This document shows, in pieces, positions 22,213-33,739 of a stretch of 64,000 nucleotides of DNA. The stretch is from assembly GCA_963920635.1 (NCBI GenBank), contig OY987304.1:29140365-29204364 (forward strand). Reading direction: 5' to 3'. This stretch comes from Pseudeuparius sepicola. Taxonomy: Eukaryota; Arthropoda; Insecta; Coleoptera; Anthribidae. Within the stretch, counting starts at the first letter, position 1, and each line of letters opens with the position of its first letter. The translations under genes and the position numbers were made by a program. Under the pieces are notes generated by a model. That model saw nothing but the letters and a program-made list of their open reading frames with translations, was not told where the DNA came from and did not search any database.

Positions 22213-24150
22213 CAGTGTGACCCATTTGTTTTGGGGTCAGTCTGTAAAAAGTGTATCAATCGTGCGATTTGGCTGATTTTTTTTTTTAATTGTAGAGCTC
22301 GATGAACTGCACATTTTGAACAAAAATTGCCTGGTTCGCATAAAATCCAAAGCCTACTATGACCGTTTTTATGAGCAAAATTTTAAGAAACCATATTAGC
22401 GTTTTTTTTTGAAAAAATCTGTGTGCGCCAATGGATTGAGCACTCCTCGAAATGGGTATGTACAAAATTTCATCAAAATATTTCAAGTAATAACGATTTT
22501 GTAGAAAAATTACAAATGCAGCCAAGGTACGTCTTTATTTTCAAAAATTCAAAGTTGGCCATGGAAAATAATTGAATTGTAATAATACAACCTTATGCTT
22601 ATAAACACAAAACATAAAAACAATTAAAATTATAAAAATTTTTTAACTTCTACCAAGCCTCCATTTTCTACAATGCATTTGTCGTTCCTCTTGCGTACAT
22701 TCAAAATTACATTTCGTATTTGCTGTGGAGTAATTTCCTCACAACTACGGTTTATCCTAGCTTGCAGTTCTTGTAAATTATGGGGTCTTGACTTATAAAC
22801 ATTTTGCTTAAGTGTACCCCAAAGAAAAAAATCTAAAGGAGTTAAGTCCGGAGATCTCGGTGGCCACTCACAGAAAGGACTATTTCGCCCTATCCAACAG
22901 TTTTCAAAATTATTATCTAGCCAGTTTCTGATTAAACGAGCATTATGAATAGGACTGCCATCTAACTGTAACTTTAAATTTAAACGGTATCTTAATGGTA
23001 ACTCATCTAAAGCATTTCTAAATTCAATTTCTAGAAAATTCAAGAAGCCAGCCGCATTCAAATTCCCTTCAAAGAAAAATGGGCCAATTATTCTGTCGCG
23101 TAGTATTCCACACCAAACGTTAATTTTTTGTGAATATTGTCTCCTTGCATTTATTATAAACTCTGGATTTTCAGCTGACCAGTGACGGCAGTTTTGACTT
23201 GATACTACACCATTTGTAGTAAACGTGGCTTCGTCGGTGAATAAAATTTCATTTAAAAAGTTGCCATTATGGAGATATTCACCTTGCAGCCAATAGCAAA
23301 ATTCTAATCTTCTCTCCTCACCTCCTGGTTCCAGGGTGTGCAAAAATTTTGGCTTAAACGGTTTTATTTTGTTTTGTCTCAAACATCTCCTTATACTCTC
23401 TCTGGGTATATGAAGGTCTAAACTAGCCGTTCGAACACTATTTCGAGGATTGTCACTAAAGTATTGCAGAATTTGATTGTTATTTTCAACAAGTCCCGGC
23501 GTCCATTTTGCCTAGTTTTTAATAAATTTTTAGAAATCGATCCAGTTTCATCAAAAATATTGTTTATACGTTGTACAGTACTTCGACTCACTGATCTACC
23601 TGGGTGTCTATTGTTAAATTCGGCCGCAGCTTCTGCTGCCGAGCGCTCGTTGTCGCCCACGAGTCGAACAATTTCTATTTTGTCTCTTATGCTTAAATAT
23701 TCCATAATTATGATAATTAATTGTATTGAGCACAAACAATTTCTGAACTCAATTTAGACAGTTTGACACTTAATAAAAGTAAACAATTCAATTATTTTCC
23801 ATGGCCAACTTTGAATTTTTGAAAATAAAGACGTACCTTGGCTGCATTTGTAATTTTTCTACAAAATCGTTATTACTTGAAATATTTTGATGAAATTTTG
23901 TACATACCCATTTCGAGGGGTGCTCAATCCATTGGCGCACACAGATTTTTTCAAAAAAAAACGCTAATATGGTTTCTTAAAATTTTTCTCATAAAAACGG
24001 TCATAGTAGGCTTTGGATTTTATGCGAACCAGGCAATTTTTGTTCAAAATGTGCAGTTCATCGAGCTCTACAATTTAAAAAAAAAATCAGCCAAATCGCA
24101 CGATTGATACACTTTTTACAGACTGACCCCAAAACAAATGGGTCACACTG
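22213..24150 (-). mobile_element. Tc1/mariner-group element with about 366-bp terminal inverted repeats
   Basis: Begins CAGTGTGACCCATTTG at 22213 and ends with its reverse complement at 24150, flanked by TA dinucleotides (22211-22212, 24151-24152) as expected for the TA target of this superfamily. The inverted repeats are unusually long, about 22213-22578 and 23785-24150, with very few mismatches. The transposase gene lies between them on the minus strand. Total 1938 bp. Near-perfect arms imply recent activity or gene conversion. Confidence 0.93.
22630..23705 (-). pseudogene. Tc1/mariner-group transposase with a single frameshift
   Basis: The N-terminal part (from Met at 23705) has the helix-turn-helix wording typical of the group: EYLSIRDKIEIVRLVGDNER, then RSVSRSTVQRI. 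Near 23500-23515 the reading frame shifts by one base; the next frame continues QILQYFSDNPRNSVRTASL and on to the catalytic part. DDE/D residues: Asp in FTDEATF, Asp in LQLDGSPIH, Asp in LTPLDFFLWG. The interval between the last two is 42 residues, longer than the 34 of classic mariner and Tc1. It cuts and pastes the element at TA sites. Apart from the one indel the protein is whole to its stop at 22630, so it may have been active very recently, or the indel may be an assembly error. Confidence 0.93.
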
Positions 24151-24152
24151 TA

Positions 24153-25180
24153 GGTATTATATAACGAAAACGCAAAAAAATTACTGCATGTTTAAATAAT
24201 GGGGCGATTTATTCCTACTTCCAGGCAACGAGGCGCACCTGAACGCACGGGAATGAGGCGTTCTGGTGGAGGGTGGAGCACATACGAAAAAATATGGAGT
24301 TTTTAAATTTACCTGGTTACCTGTTTATTCGGTTTAATATTTTCAATATTTTTGCTTTTGTACAAATATTTCATTTCAGTTCATTAGACAAATGCGCAAA
24401 TAGTAGATATGATACTCCTTTATGGGAAATGCCTGCAGAATTCCAATCAAGCTACCGCGCCACCTTTCGGCAGGATTTCTACCGTTGATTCCTCCATCCA
24501 CGTTTCTACTAGACAAGGACAAGGTTTCTATAAATAGAAGGCCAACTAGCAGTGTCAATGAATGCGACATAACCTTCAAACATCTAAACCAAAACACGAC
24601 GAGGATGGACTGTGAAATAAAGGAAACAAATATCTCGAAAAGTCCCAAGAAACCCAAACATATTTACAAAGTTTTTACAATGCGTGTAGTGCATTAGTGA
24701 GGCGGAGAGGTAGAAACGAAAGGAAAGTGACAGTGCACTCTCCAGTAATTTGACAAGGACAAGGCCTACGATTAAACCGGTGTGACAGAGGATGACCACC
24801 TCCACAGCGATGATTCCATTGCAAATATGGATTCCTTTCTACGACAAGAAAACATAACGAGAAAGAAAGGAATGAGAAAAGTGTGTCGTTGGTATTCGAA
24901 ACGACCTAAGCGGAAAGTACGATAATTTTAAACAACTAGATCATAGATTTTGGCTAATGTTGACGTTCTTATTTCAAAGGAAGTGGAAAACCCACAGAAC
25001 ACAACCACCTTATGCTAAGAGAGCATCTCGGTGGAGTAAAAAAGATTATCAATGAAATAGTGAGCGGAAAAATTAGTGCGCCAAGTGAGAATGAATGAAG
25101 TACGTTCGATCAAGAAAAATCTCAGTGGTGCGTGGAGGTCCACGAAATCATGTAAGCCCCCAAGTTAAATAGAGGAGAGG
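24153..25180 (+). other. Unassigned region, possible exon debris
   Basis: A TATAAATAG word at about 24528 is followed about 25 bp later by an initiator-like gcagtgtc. Frames across 24422-24697 read SVNECDITFKHLNQN and similar Lys-rich text without a recognisable domain. No splice or homology support, so no gene is called. The word gttaaatagaggagaggg near 25163 also occurs at about 18779. Confidence 0.3.
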
Positions 25181-25183
25181 GTG

Positions 25184-25209
25184 GTAATAATAATAATAAT
25201 AATAATAAT
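25184..25209. repeat. (TAA)n microsatellite
   Basis: Eight or more TAA triplets. A potential target like the one used by the R4/Dong-like copies, but empty here. Confidence 0.92.
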
Positions 25210-25790
25210 TTTTTTATTTAGCACATTGCTACTTATTAATATGGAACCCAATTTTGTTTTTTGGCAATATATACAATAGTTTTTATGATTTCTTGATATA
25301 TTTTTTTAATATTTATACATTGTGTAAGTTATTATTTTTGTAGCTCGGTTATTAGGTTAGTGACATATGCGCAGAAATTTTTAGTACTGCCCAAAATGAT
25401 CATTTTACAATTACTTATTTATTTTGAAACTTCAAAATCGAGCATTCAAGAAATTAGGTTGGTATTATGGAACCCCATAAAAAAAGAGAAAAGAGAAAAG
25501 AGAAAAGAGAAATTGAACTTGCAGACGTTTCTTGCAGTACTTCTGGCTATCTATGTCTCCCACACACATCAAAACAATCTATAAAGTACAAAGATAAAAA
25601 TTATGAAATAAAACACAATTTCCTGTCATATATTTTTTATATTATAGCTGTACTCGAAATAGACCTATGTGTGTCAAAATCAGCAACATAAATATGAAAT
25701 TCTTCAAATTTACATGATTTCCAGAAAAAAAAATCATGCATGTTTTGCAATACATAATTAACAACAATATAGCAACATTAAATAATAATT
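25210..25790. other. AT-rich, no gene recognised
   Basis: A run of aaaagagaaaagagaaaag near 25480 opens a low-complexity frame. No supported feature. Confidence 0.5.
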
Positions 25791-25794
25791 AATA

Positions 25795-26112
25795 CAGAGT
25801 ATTACCGCCACGACTTTTAGCAACCGGTCTGCATCTACGCGGCATAAATCCCATAAGGGCTCCATAGGATTAAGGTCAGGGATTGAGAAAGGCGAAGGCA
25901 ACACATTAATTTCATTGTCCTGCAGAAATTCGCGCAAGACTCTTGCCATATGGGGACGCGCATTGTCGCGTGCATTAGTTAAAATTCTAGTCCAATTCTC
26001 TCAGCATATGAAAGAATAACAATAGGCCGAAGAATAATGTTTTGATAATCATTGGCATTCAGATACCCAACCAAACGAGATTAGTTCTTCCGCCGATGTT
26101 GATACCGCCTCA
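25795..26112 (-). pseudogene. Tc1-type (DD34E) transposase fragment
   Basis: Minus-strand reading in shifting frames: GGINIGGRTNLVWLG, then NANDYQNIILRPIV-like text, then ARDNARPHMARVLREFLQ, NEINVLPSPFSIPDLNPMEP and LWD. Asp of DNARPH to Glu of NPMEP gives 34 intervening residues, the Tc1 spacing. At least two frame breaks and loss of the sequence after LWD show that it is dead. N-terminal DNA-binding regions are absent. Confidence 0.85.
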
Positions 26113-26344
26113 TACCTTCTTGAAAGGTGTGAACCGCCAGAACAGCTGCAAGCCGTTTCCAGGACGCCTCCACACGCGATGCCTCCTTGAATCTGGCCGA
26201 AGCCCAAATCCCAAAAGATATTATTTAGGATCGGGTCGATTAGAATCGATTCTTTAAGGAAATAAAATTTTATATTTTTTACTTTTTGACAACAATTTTT
26301 ATTATTTTCTTTTTTTTCAACATTACTATGCAAGTAACACCAGA

Positions 26345-26890
26345 TATTATACCGAGGTAAGTAAATTACAGGTTGATTTAGGTCTTCTCAAAACCACGTC
26401 ATTTCCTAATTGTACATCAACAGTTCTTATTCTTCAATTTCGTCCTGTAAATAATTAAATCTTCCTTTGGTTCTTGGCCCGTTTGGGTCTGAGATAAGCA
26501 CAATATCACGTTCCATTATTGCTCTGGCTTCTTCGGGCCATTTTGTTAATAAGTTTGAATCTTCTTCGGCAGATGTAACACATGGTGGAGCTGTATATAG
26601 TTGGGTCCGATCGGAGAAAATGTTTCAAAGTCGGCTGAATTGCAGGATGCGTGAGTTAGTGGTTTCCTATTGTAAATTTCCATATACATCTTTCTTTCAC
26701 TATCTTTTTTTATAGTCTGAATCAGCCTCTTCCAGGCTCCTTTAATAAAAGGAGCACATGGTGGGTTAAAATACCACTTGATTCTTCTTATAGAGCAAAA
26801 GCTCTCTATTTCGGATTGTTTCAGCAGTAGAATTGCTTCACGAAGTTCTCTGTTAGCTGATCTAAAGCAACTTCCGTTGCTACTATAAAG
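26345..26890 (-). pseudogene. BEL/Pao retrotransposon integrase fragment and pol tail
   Basis: The minus frame reads ANRELREAILLLKQ, then RRIKWYFNPPCAP and GAWKRLIQTIKK, then NRKPLTHASCNSADFET: the C-terminal half of a BEL/Pao integrase core in canonical order. After a frame break, downstream text reads RDIVLISDPNGPR, then, in another frame, VDVQLGNDVVLRRPKS, matching the family's post-integrase tail. Several frameshifts. No LTR was recognised on either side. Confidence 0.82.
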
Positions 26891-27104
26891 TTCTTCTGTG
26901 GCTCCTCTTCTGCATATCTGCATATATATTGTCGAAGAACACGAGTAAAATTTTCAGTCCAATTTACAAATTCCTTGCACGTGTTATCATACAGGTAAAT
27001 ATTACTCCACATCGTTTTACAGGCTACGTTTCACCGTCACTAAAATGGGGTCAAAATAATCTAGGTACTCCTGTTTTAATAAAGACAGATGGTTGGTTTG
27101 ATTG

Positions 27105-27245
27105 TACAGGGTGATCCATCCAAGAGGAACACCCCTATTAGAACAAATTTTAGAGATAAATGTTTTAAGGTTATTGGTGAGCTTTTCCATGGTCTTATTG
27201 AAATTGACACAGGTGAAAACATGAAAACATGAAAAAATTAACATC
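27105..27245 (+). mobile_element. Isolated mariner-type terminus
   Basis: TACAGGGTGATCCATCCAAG at 27105 resembles the terminal repeats seen elsewhere in the window. No inverted partner was found close by. Confidence 0.35.
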
Positions 27246-28160
27246 GAATGCTCTGTATTGAAAAACGGCTGGAGCGATCATATGACATATATATGTCGTT
27301 GGAATCAGGGGAAACCTGAATTCGTTCACAAAGAGGGAAGCTACAATTTTGGTTAATAAGCCTACAAGGTTATGTTAAATACAAATATTTAAAGTTAACT
27401 AAACTGAATTGAATCTAAGAGTAAAGAATTGAGAGTCCAAAGCAGCTAAGCACTGATCTGAGAAAGTTCGATAAACTTAAAACTGACAAAGTTCTGCACT
27501 TCTGATCTTACATTTGGAACGCTTCAACTTCAACAGGGAAACACCTTACATGTCATGTATGTTTGAAGCACTTGTGAGTGACTAGCAGCCCTCGACAAAA
27601 CTTCCGTTGTGGTTTTCAACAAAGTCCTGTTCGACGGCGACCCAGCCTAACAGTCTGACAGCTGTGACGGTGGCGTGGATCTTACTAGCTCAGATTTTCA
27701 GGGTTTTTTGCCAAGTTCAGCCGCTACTCTGTCAGCTTGTGGTCTGCCAAACGTTCTCAGGGTTTAACGACTCGTCAATCGTTCAGGTGTTCCGTGTTCC
27801 ATGTGCAGTTGGCATGAAAGAATTCCAGACGGATTAGACAGTGCTAAAACCTTGTATGTACGTATTATACATATTATTTACAAAGGAAATTCACAGAATT
27901 ATAATTATGACTTAAAATTTATAAAAGTTACATAACTCCAAAACTACAAGTTAAATTAAATCCCATAGATACCATGAAGTATATTCATGAATACACCCCC
28001 TCTTTATTTTTAATTAATCACAACTTTGATCTTACTAGTTGCGAGCAACAAAAAAATGAACGATGAGTTTGGGAAAATTCTGAATAAATATGAGGTCACG
28101 ATATTCTCAAAACGACTTAAATTTGTAAAAATATTAAATGAATAAACCCGAAATAGCTAT
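27246..28160. other. No gene recognised
   Basis: Open frames, including 27607-27837 plus, have no motif. Confidence 0.5.
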
Positions 28161-28165
28161 GTTTT

Positions 28166-28350
28166 GGTCCATAATTTTTGAAATCATAATGTTCGAAAAA
28201 GTTGGCTTAGAAATTGATATCGTAGCAACAAGTATGTTTATTTGATAATTTTGTCATGTCATTAATTCATTTACTAGGCCGAAAGAGAAGAATTTTACCG
28301 ACTTAAAGGAGTCCCTAAAATAACTATTTTTGGGAGCGTATGACAAAAAA
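28166..28350 (+). repeat. Dispersed repeat B, copy 1
   Basis: Shares several long words with 33740-34096, including tttgataattttgtcatgtc and ctatttttgggagcgtatga, with the intervening sequence differing in length. Confidence 0.7.
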
Positions 28351-28511
28351 CGGATTTATTTCCTTTTGAATAGCAGGTGGATAGTCAAATTTTGGCATCT
28401 GAATTTGATATACGTTAATAATCTTTTTATCTGACCATTTAAACTCTACCAAAATGGTATGAGAGAAATGGAAAAGTATACATTATGGTACAAATCATGG
28501 ACTTATATTAA

Positions 28512-29973
28512 CCCATTAGCGCCTTGCGTTACCATATGGCAACGTCCAACAGGTGATCTTTTCGACGCGTCCTAACTTGTCAGCGATTTTATTTCGTTTA
28601 CGGTAGGAATCTTATTACCGACGTATTACTGTTTGGAATACATTCGTACTGGCAAATTCAGTTTACATTTGATTGTTAGAGTGTGAGCAGTGCTAGAATA
28701 TACCATTCAAATAAATCATCGAAAAAAATGGAGCCTCGGTTTGAGTAAGTATGTTTATTTTTATGTGTCACATATTTTTGTTACTTTGGATTTATATTTA
28801 TATATAGAATGCGTTAGAGTATTCATTGACAAAATATAAATACATTTTACTAAAAACTAGCTGACTTACATATTCGTAAACATGACATATGGCAACGCTA
28901 GGCGCTTACATTCAGTAAATATTTATTTTTCAATTCCAGGAGAGGATTCTCAGTTTCTCAAGCACTAGATATGATTTACAATGATGAAACTTAGACCAAT
29001 GATTGAAATGCTAAAAGATCGATATATCCACAATTTTGTTCCGGAATTGAACCTAGCATACGATGAAAGTATGGTAAAGTATTATGGGAAGCACAGTTGC
29101 AAACAGTTTATTCGGGGCAAGCCAATCAGGTTTGGCTACAAAATCTGGAGCCTATAGGCTCCAGATTTAGTGTTTATAAACACTAAAGATGGCTACCTAA
29201 TAAACTTTGATTTTTATCAGGGAAAGAGTCCTAAAATGAATTCGGACTATGATGTTCTATTTGGTAAAGCCGCTAGCCCACTTCTGATGAACTTCCGCTA
29301 GGAAAAAGACAGTTGGGGTATACTTTCTATATGGATAATTTATTTTATAATCCAGCACTATTTTCTTTTTTGCAATTTCGCGGCTATTCCGCCATTGGGA
29401 CAATTCGAGAAAATAGAAGTCCAACACAGTGCACCCTAACTAACAACTTGCGTATCAAGTTCGTCCTAAAGGTGCTGGAAGACATGCAGGATCAATAGAG
29501 TCCTCAGATAATAGCCGTATTTCAGATAATATTAGATTTGATAGAATTGACCACTTTTTTCAGCATACAGAAGGCCATAAAAAAATAAGGTGCGCGCGCA
29601 GTACATGCAAGTCCATAATTAGAACAATGTGCTGGAAGTGTAATGTAGCCTTGTGTATTGACTATTTCCAGCCATTCCATTGTCGATAGCATAATCTGCT
29701 ATTGCATATTATTGAAAATAATATATACTTGACGATATTACAATGTTTCATTGCTTTCCAAATAACTGCCAAAACCTTTTTGATTTCTTATAAAATTAGA
29801 CACTTTGACTTCACAAGCTCCTAGCGTTACCATATGGCAACAGCCTATATTTCAAAAAGTACTACTCAGATATTTTTGGAATAAAATATTTTCGTTTCAG
29901 GGAGTCATTTTTTACAGTTATTTAAGAAAAAATATCGAAATTTGAAAAAATACATAATTCAGGCGTTAATGGG
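28512..29973 (+). mobile_element. piggyBac element, internally deleted
   Basis: Ends are CCCATTAGCGCC (28512) and GGCGTTAATGGG (to 29973), each abutting TTAA (28508-28511 and 29974-29977), the piggyBac target duplication. Subterminal words TTACCATATGGCAAC occur near 28529 and 29823, with a related copy near 28886. The transposase gene is on the plus strand and broken. Confidence 0.93.
28728..29689 (+). pseudogene. piggyBac transposase pseudogene with an intron
   Basis: Exon 1: ATG at 28728, MEPRFE. Intron 28745-28939 has canonical GTAAGT and CAG ends. Exon 2 continues [16 protein letters not shown], the typical N-terminal leader of intron-bearing piggyBac genes. A deletion and frameshift then join this to the catalytic part: [27 protein letters not shown] (catalytic Asp), [14 protein letters not shown]. 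Later frames give NTKDGYLINFDFYQGKSP, FYMDNLFYNPALFSFL (second Asp region) and GTIRENR. The C-terminal Cys-rich domain reads CARSTCKS and MCWKCNVALCIDYFQPFH and stops at 29689. Several frameshifts and stops make it inactive; most of the N-terminal half is deleted. Confidence 0.92.
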
Positions 29974-29977
29974 TTAA

Positions 29978-30465
29978 TTATTTTAATTATTTTTTTAATT
30001 AATTGCATGTAAAAACTAAAAACTAAAAAACAGAGCCGAAGTGATTAGTTTAATTTAAAATGCTACACCAGATTTTTATGTGTTAAAAGCCATTCACAAG
30101 GTCTGTTGTTGTGAAACTTTTACAATATTTTGCGTAGCGCAACAAGAGCATTGCGTGTTCAACATGTTCTCTGATGGGGTTGTTCATATTCCCAATTAAA
30201 TAGCCACGGTTTGTTTAAACGCCAGTACCTTATTTAGTGCGAAAGGGTTGAATAATTGTTAGAATATGGTGGAGTAACATTGCTTTCAAGGGACAAATGA
30301 TGAGACAATTAATTATTATAAAAAAGTTGTAATGATAGGCCATTATTTCGTATTTATGTATCTTAATGCAGCCCCAAAATCATTTTTTTATTTGGGTACA
30401 AAATTTGTTGCGTACATTTTGCCGATCACTGTAAGTATAAATTCGTACCTTAACGAACAAATTAA
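29978..30465. other. AT-rich, no gene recognised
   Basis: No supported feature. Confidence 0.5.
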
Positions 30466-30469
30466 GTCC

Positions 30470-30735
30470 AGAAAGCAACAGTTTGCAGCGACTTCGAATT
30501 CGTTTTTCACGTAAATTCTCCATTGTAAAACCGTATCTAACTTACGGCTATAAAGTTGCGTCTGGGAACTCGAGGAGGATGGTCGGCCTTAATTCTAATT
30601 ATTAATTTGGGACGCCTCGCCTCCTCTTCTCTCGGGACCCACTTACCAGACCGCGCCGTTTGTCTACGGAAAACTGAGTTTGCAAAGAGCAGTTCGTAGA
30701 ACCGGTTGATTTCACTTGAAAGATAACAAGCGGTT
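30470..30735 (+). repeat. GC-rich dispersed repeat family A, copy 2
   Basis: Same arrangement as 9370-9650 and 39150-39375: gcaacagtt and aaaaccgtatctaac entry, cggctataaagtt, GC-rich block, ctaattattaatttggg centre, CTCCTC-rich block. Confidence 0.7.
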
Positions 30736-31717
30736 GAAATAAAATCGATTTAACACACTGCCAGGCCAAAAAATAGTATGCAATCAAAGAAAGTTAGCGT
30801 GACAAATAATGACAATATACAGGGTGTATCGGTCATCAGTACATTAATTTTAAGGGCAGGTAGGGAAAAATGCGCTTGTTACGAATCTGCAATTAAAATT
30901 TTTCTAAAGTGCATATTAACGTCAGAAATAATTTTTTTTTAAATGCTAATAAAACCCCTAGTTACGACGCCACAGCCAGCGTCTTTCACCTTGCCGAGTA
31001 TCAACACGAACCTCCACCGCTTCCCCGCCATTCCCCATGTGCAGCGTTGTCAGACGTACCTATCGCTTTTTCACAGTATTTGAGGGATTGTCTTTCAGCA
31101 AATTTTTGGACAACTCCCTAATGGTTCTTTTAGCGAATAGCATGCAAAAATACTACCTTTGAGATGTATCGATGATTTTCCTTGCGGATGTCGTACTCCT
31201 TTCTTGTGTTTAAAATCCTCAACAATCACAAAAGCACTAGGTAACTAGTCGCACTGTTTTTTCACGTTGGCCGCGCCGCGAACGTATTACACTGCGTTGT
31301 ATTTTTAGAATTTAAAACTAAACATGAGGATAGTGAGTTTTTTTTTTATTTTAATAATACAGTAGGTACATACCTTAAGTAAATGGAAATTGTAATTTGT
31401 GACATTCCAAAATAACTTAATATTGTTAATAAATTAATGTTTACTCTCGTTTTTTCCATATTGTAATAACAATTTAACACAAACTAATGTCACTTGTAAA
31501 GAAAACAAAAGTTATTCATAGCGTATTGTCAAATATCAAAAGAAAAACGTTTTAATGAACCAGTTAAAATAAGTGACAAATCATGAAATAGGTATTTTAA
31601 AAAATTAAAAATAATTTAATTACCTACCTACAAGTTAAAAATGCCGTATCGTGTGAAACAGCACTCGTCGCTTCACAGAATTTTGCTGGAAAAAGGAGGA
31701 TCTGCTACCGGATTGAT

Positions 31718-32029
31718 TTAAAAACCAGTTGCAAAATTCTTATCGAGCAGGAAAATTGCCTGGTTCCCATGCGTGGACATTTTGAATGTGGTAAGGATAA
31801 AAGGATTTCTCCTTAAGTATTCTCCAAGCAATCGTGTGGGTAACTTGGTAACTGGTAGTAATCTCCTCGAAATTGTCCATGTGTTAATTTCAGGCTCGTT
31901 TTCCACCAAATTTTGACCAGATTCGATCTTCGACCAGTACCAAATAGTCAAAGCCACGCGGACGAACGTTCCCGAATTGATATTGCCGGCGATATTCGAT
32001 CGGCAGCGTTGTTTGAATTCTACAAACAT
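31718..32029 (-). pseudogene. Tc1/mariner-group transposase, N-terminal DNA-binding fragment
   Basis: A minus-strand frame of about 103 codons. VRVALTIWYWSK, QNLVENEPEINTWTISRRL, TKLPTRLLGEYLRRNPFIL and THGNQAIF follow the order of the tandem helix-turn-helix region of a mariner-group family (known pattern: valine-rich helix, E-x-P-x-x-S/T-x-R, x-R-x-L-x-x-x-x-L-x-P, then H/Q-A). It is enclosed by TACAGGGTG termini, which supports the assignment. Catalytic residues are absent and the start is not clear, so the gene is non-functional. Confidence 0.62.
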
Positions 32030-32109
32030 GACCTTAATAATATCTCCGGTCCTCGACCTCGGCCTCTACTACTACTAATACTAATATCAGCTGGCAGGTA
32101 ATTCCCGCT

Positions 32110-32885
32110 TATAAATAATTTGTGTGCGAAATGCGCAATGCGCCCGCGCGGGCGCGCAATCCCTACCTCAAAGTTCCGGGGCCGCACAATATTGCCAGGT
32201 ATGGTGACAATTCACTACATTTGGTGATTTTTGGGCCGATTTGGTGATTTGGTGAAAATTTCTTTAAATATCCTTGTTTTTTGGTGATTTTTTGACACTG
32301 ATGTATTTATAAATATGTATATCTTTAAAAAACCGGATTATTATGTTTTCTTATTATTCGTTATTTTTGTATTGTTTCTGTCTAGACGCCCAGACAAACA
32401 ATTTTGAAAGAAGCAGCGTTTTATGGTGTAAACAAAAAATTGTAACAAAAAATGAAATACGACCCTGGCATCCCTAATTTGTCGGTTTTAATTAACTAAA
32501 TTACCAATGTGTCAATAATTCTGGGGTCCCATCATTCTGCAAGACAAGTATAATACTTACAGATGCGCTCCACGTGACGTGAAAACTTGGAATACAAAGC
32601 ATTCGTTATAAGAAAGTTTTCTGTTTTCGATAATCTAAACAAAGATATTTCCAACAGTGACGTAGCATCGGGGGAGGGGGGCGGCTCTACTCCCCTAGAA
32701 ATTTCTGGAGAGAACTTTATTTTGCTTCACAATTTTATACTAGCCACGTCAATTCTATTTGTTACAACTGCCGTGTAATATGACGACAAATTGGTGACTT
32801 TTCACACCAGGATGTGGCGGCTTTTCGTTTTGCGAGTCCGGTACTGGCAAAATTTCCGCTATAATAGTGAAAAACTGTAAAAAAG
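32110..32885. other. AT-rich part of the composite element, no gene
   Basis: Contains repeated TTTGGTGATTTT words near 32219-32290. No coding content recognised. Confidence 0.45.
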
Positions 32886-32887
32886 TA

Positions 32888-33640
32888 TTTTCTCCTTCAC
32901 CAACGTAACGTCAAAGATATTGCTATCTTTGTTGGGACATGTCCTGACATGCTGCAGGCACAATGATTCCAGCCAGCCCATTACCGGTTTCATCCTCTTT
33001 GGGAATCATCAGATGGACTTAGGCAAAATCCGGAGTGGATGGATTCAAAAGATAGAACCAACAGAAACAACTACTCTGAGGGCTAATACCCCTACCGGCA
33101 TTGAACTACACCATTGGTTCTCGATTTTCGTTGGGAATAAACATTGCATAGATCAAAGTTTTCTCCTTCACCAACGTAACGTCAAAGATATTGCTATATT
33201 TGTTGGGACATGCCCTGACAGGCAATATCTTTGACGTTACGTTGGTGAAGGAGAAAACTTTGATCTATGCAATGTTTATTCCCAACGAAAATCGAGAACC
33301 AATGGTGTAGTTCAATGCCGGTAGGGGTATTAGCCCTCGGAGTAGTTGTTTCTGTTGGTTCTCTTTTGAATCCATCCACTACGGATTTTGCCTACGTCCA
33401 TCTGATGATTCCCAAAGAGGATGAAACCGGTAATGGGCTGGCTGGGATCATTGTGCCTGCAGCATGTCAGGACATGTCCCAACAAAGATAGCAATATCTT
33501 TGACGTTACGTTGGTGAAGGAGAAAACTTTGATCTATGCAATGTTTATTCCCAACGAAAATCGAGAACCAATGGTGTAGTTCAATGCCGGTAGGGGTATT
33601 AGCCCTCGGAGTAGTTGTTTCTGTTGGTTCTATCTTTTGT
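32888..33640. repeat. Satellite-like 270-bp unit in head-to-head arrangement
   Basis: A unit starting ttctccttcaccaacgtaac at 32890 restarts at 33161 (271 bp). From about 33222 the same unit runs in the opposite orientation, restarting 269 bp apart (33246 and 33515). The order is therefore about 1.2 forward units then about 1.6 inverted units. Copies are over 90% alike by eye. The open frames on both strands (for example 32920-33234 plus) are mirror images of one another and show no known domain. Confidence 0.88.
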
Positions 33641-33739
33641 AAAAAAGTAGTTTATTTTAATTAAAAGTAATTAGAACTTTAAAATTTTGTTATACGCTTT
33701 TCAAAATCCTACAGAACGCTTAAATTTGCAATTTTTTTT

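Noticed and set aside
22286..24107. Two nearly identical 79- and 89-codon frames in opposite orientation
   Set aside because: They lie within the two terminal inverted repeats of the Tc1/mariner element and are mirror copies of non-coding arm sequence.
24422..24697. 91-codon plus frame after a TATAAATAG word
   Set aside because: No recognisable domain and no splice evidence. Mentioned only as unassigned sequence.
26821..27012. 63-codon minus frame upstream of the BEL/Pao fragment
   Set aside because: It does not match the expected integrase order and is not clearly continuous with it; left out as a separate gene.
32920..33491. 104- and 74-codon frames suggesting a gene with duplicated exons
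   Set aside because: The frames are forward and reverse readings of the same inverted 270-bp unit; no domain or splice support.
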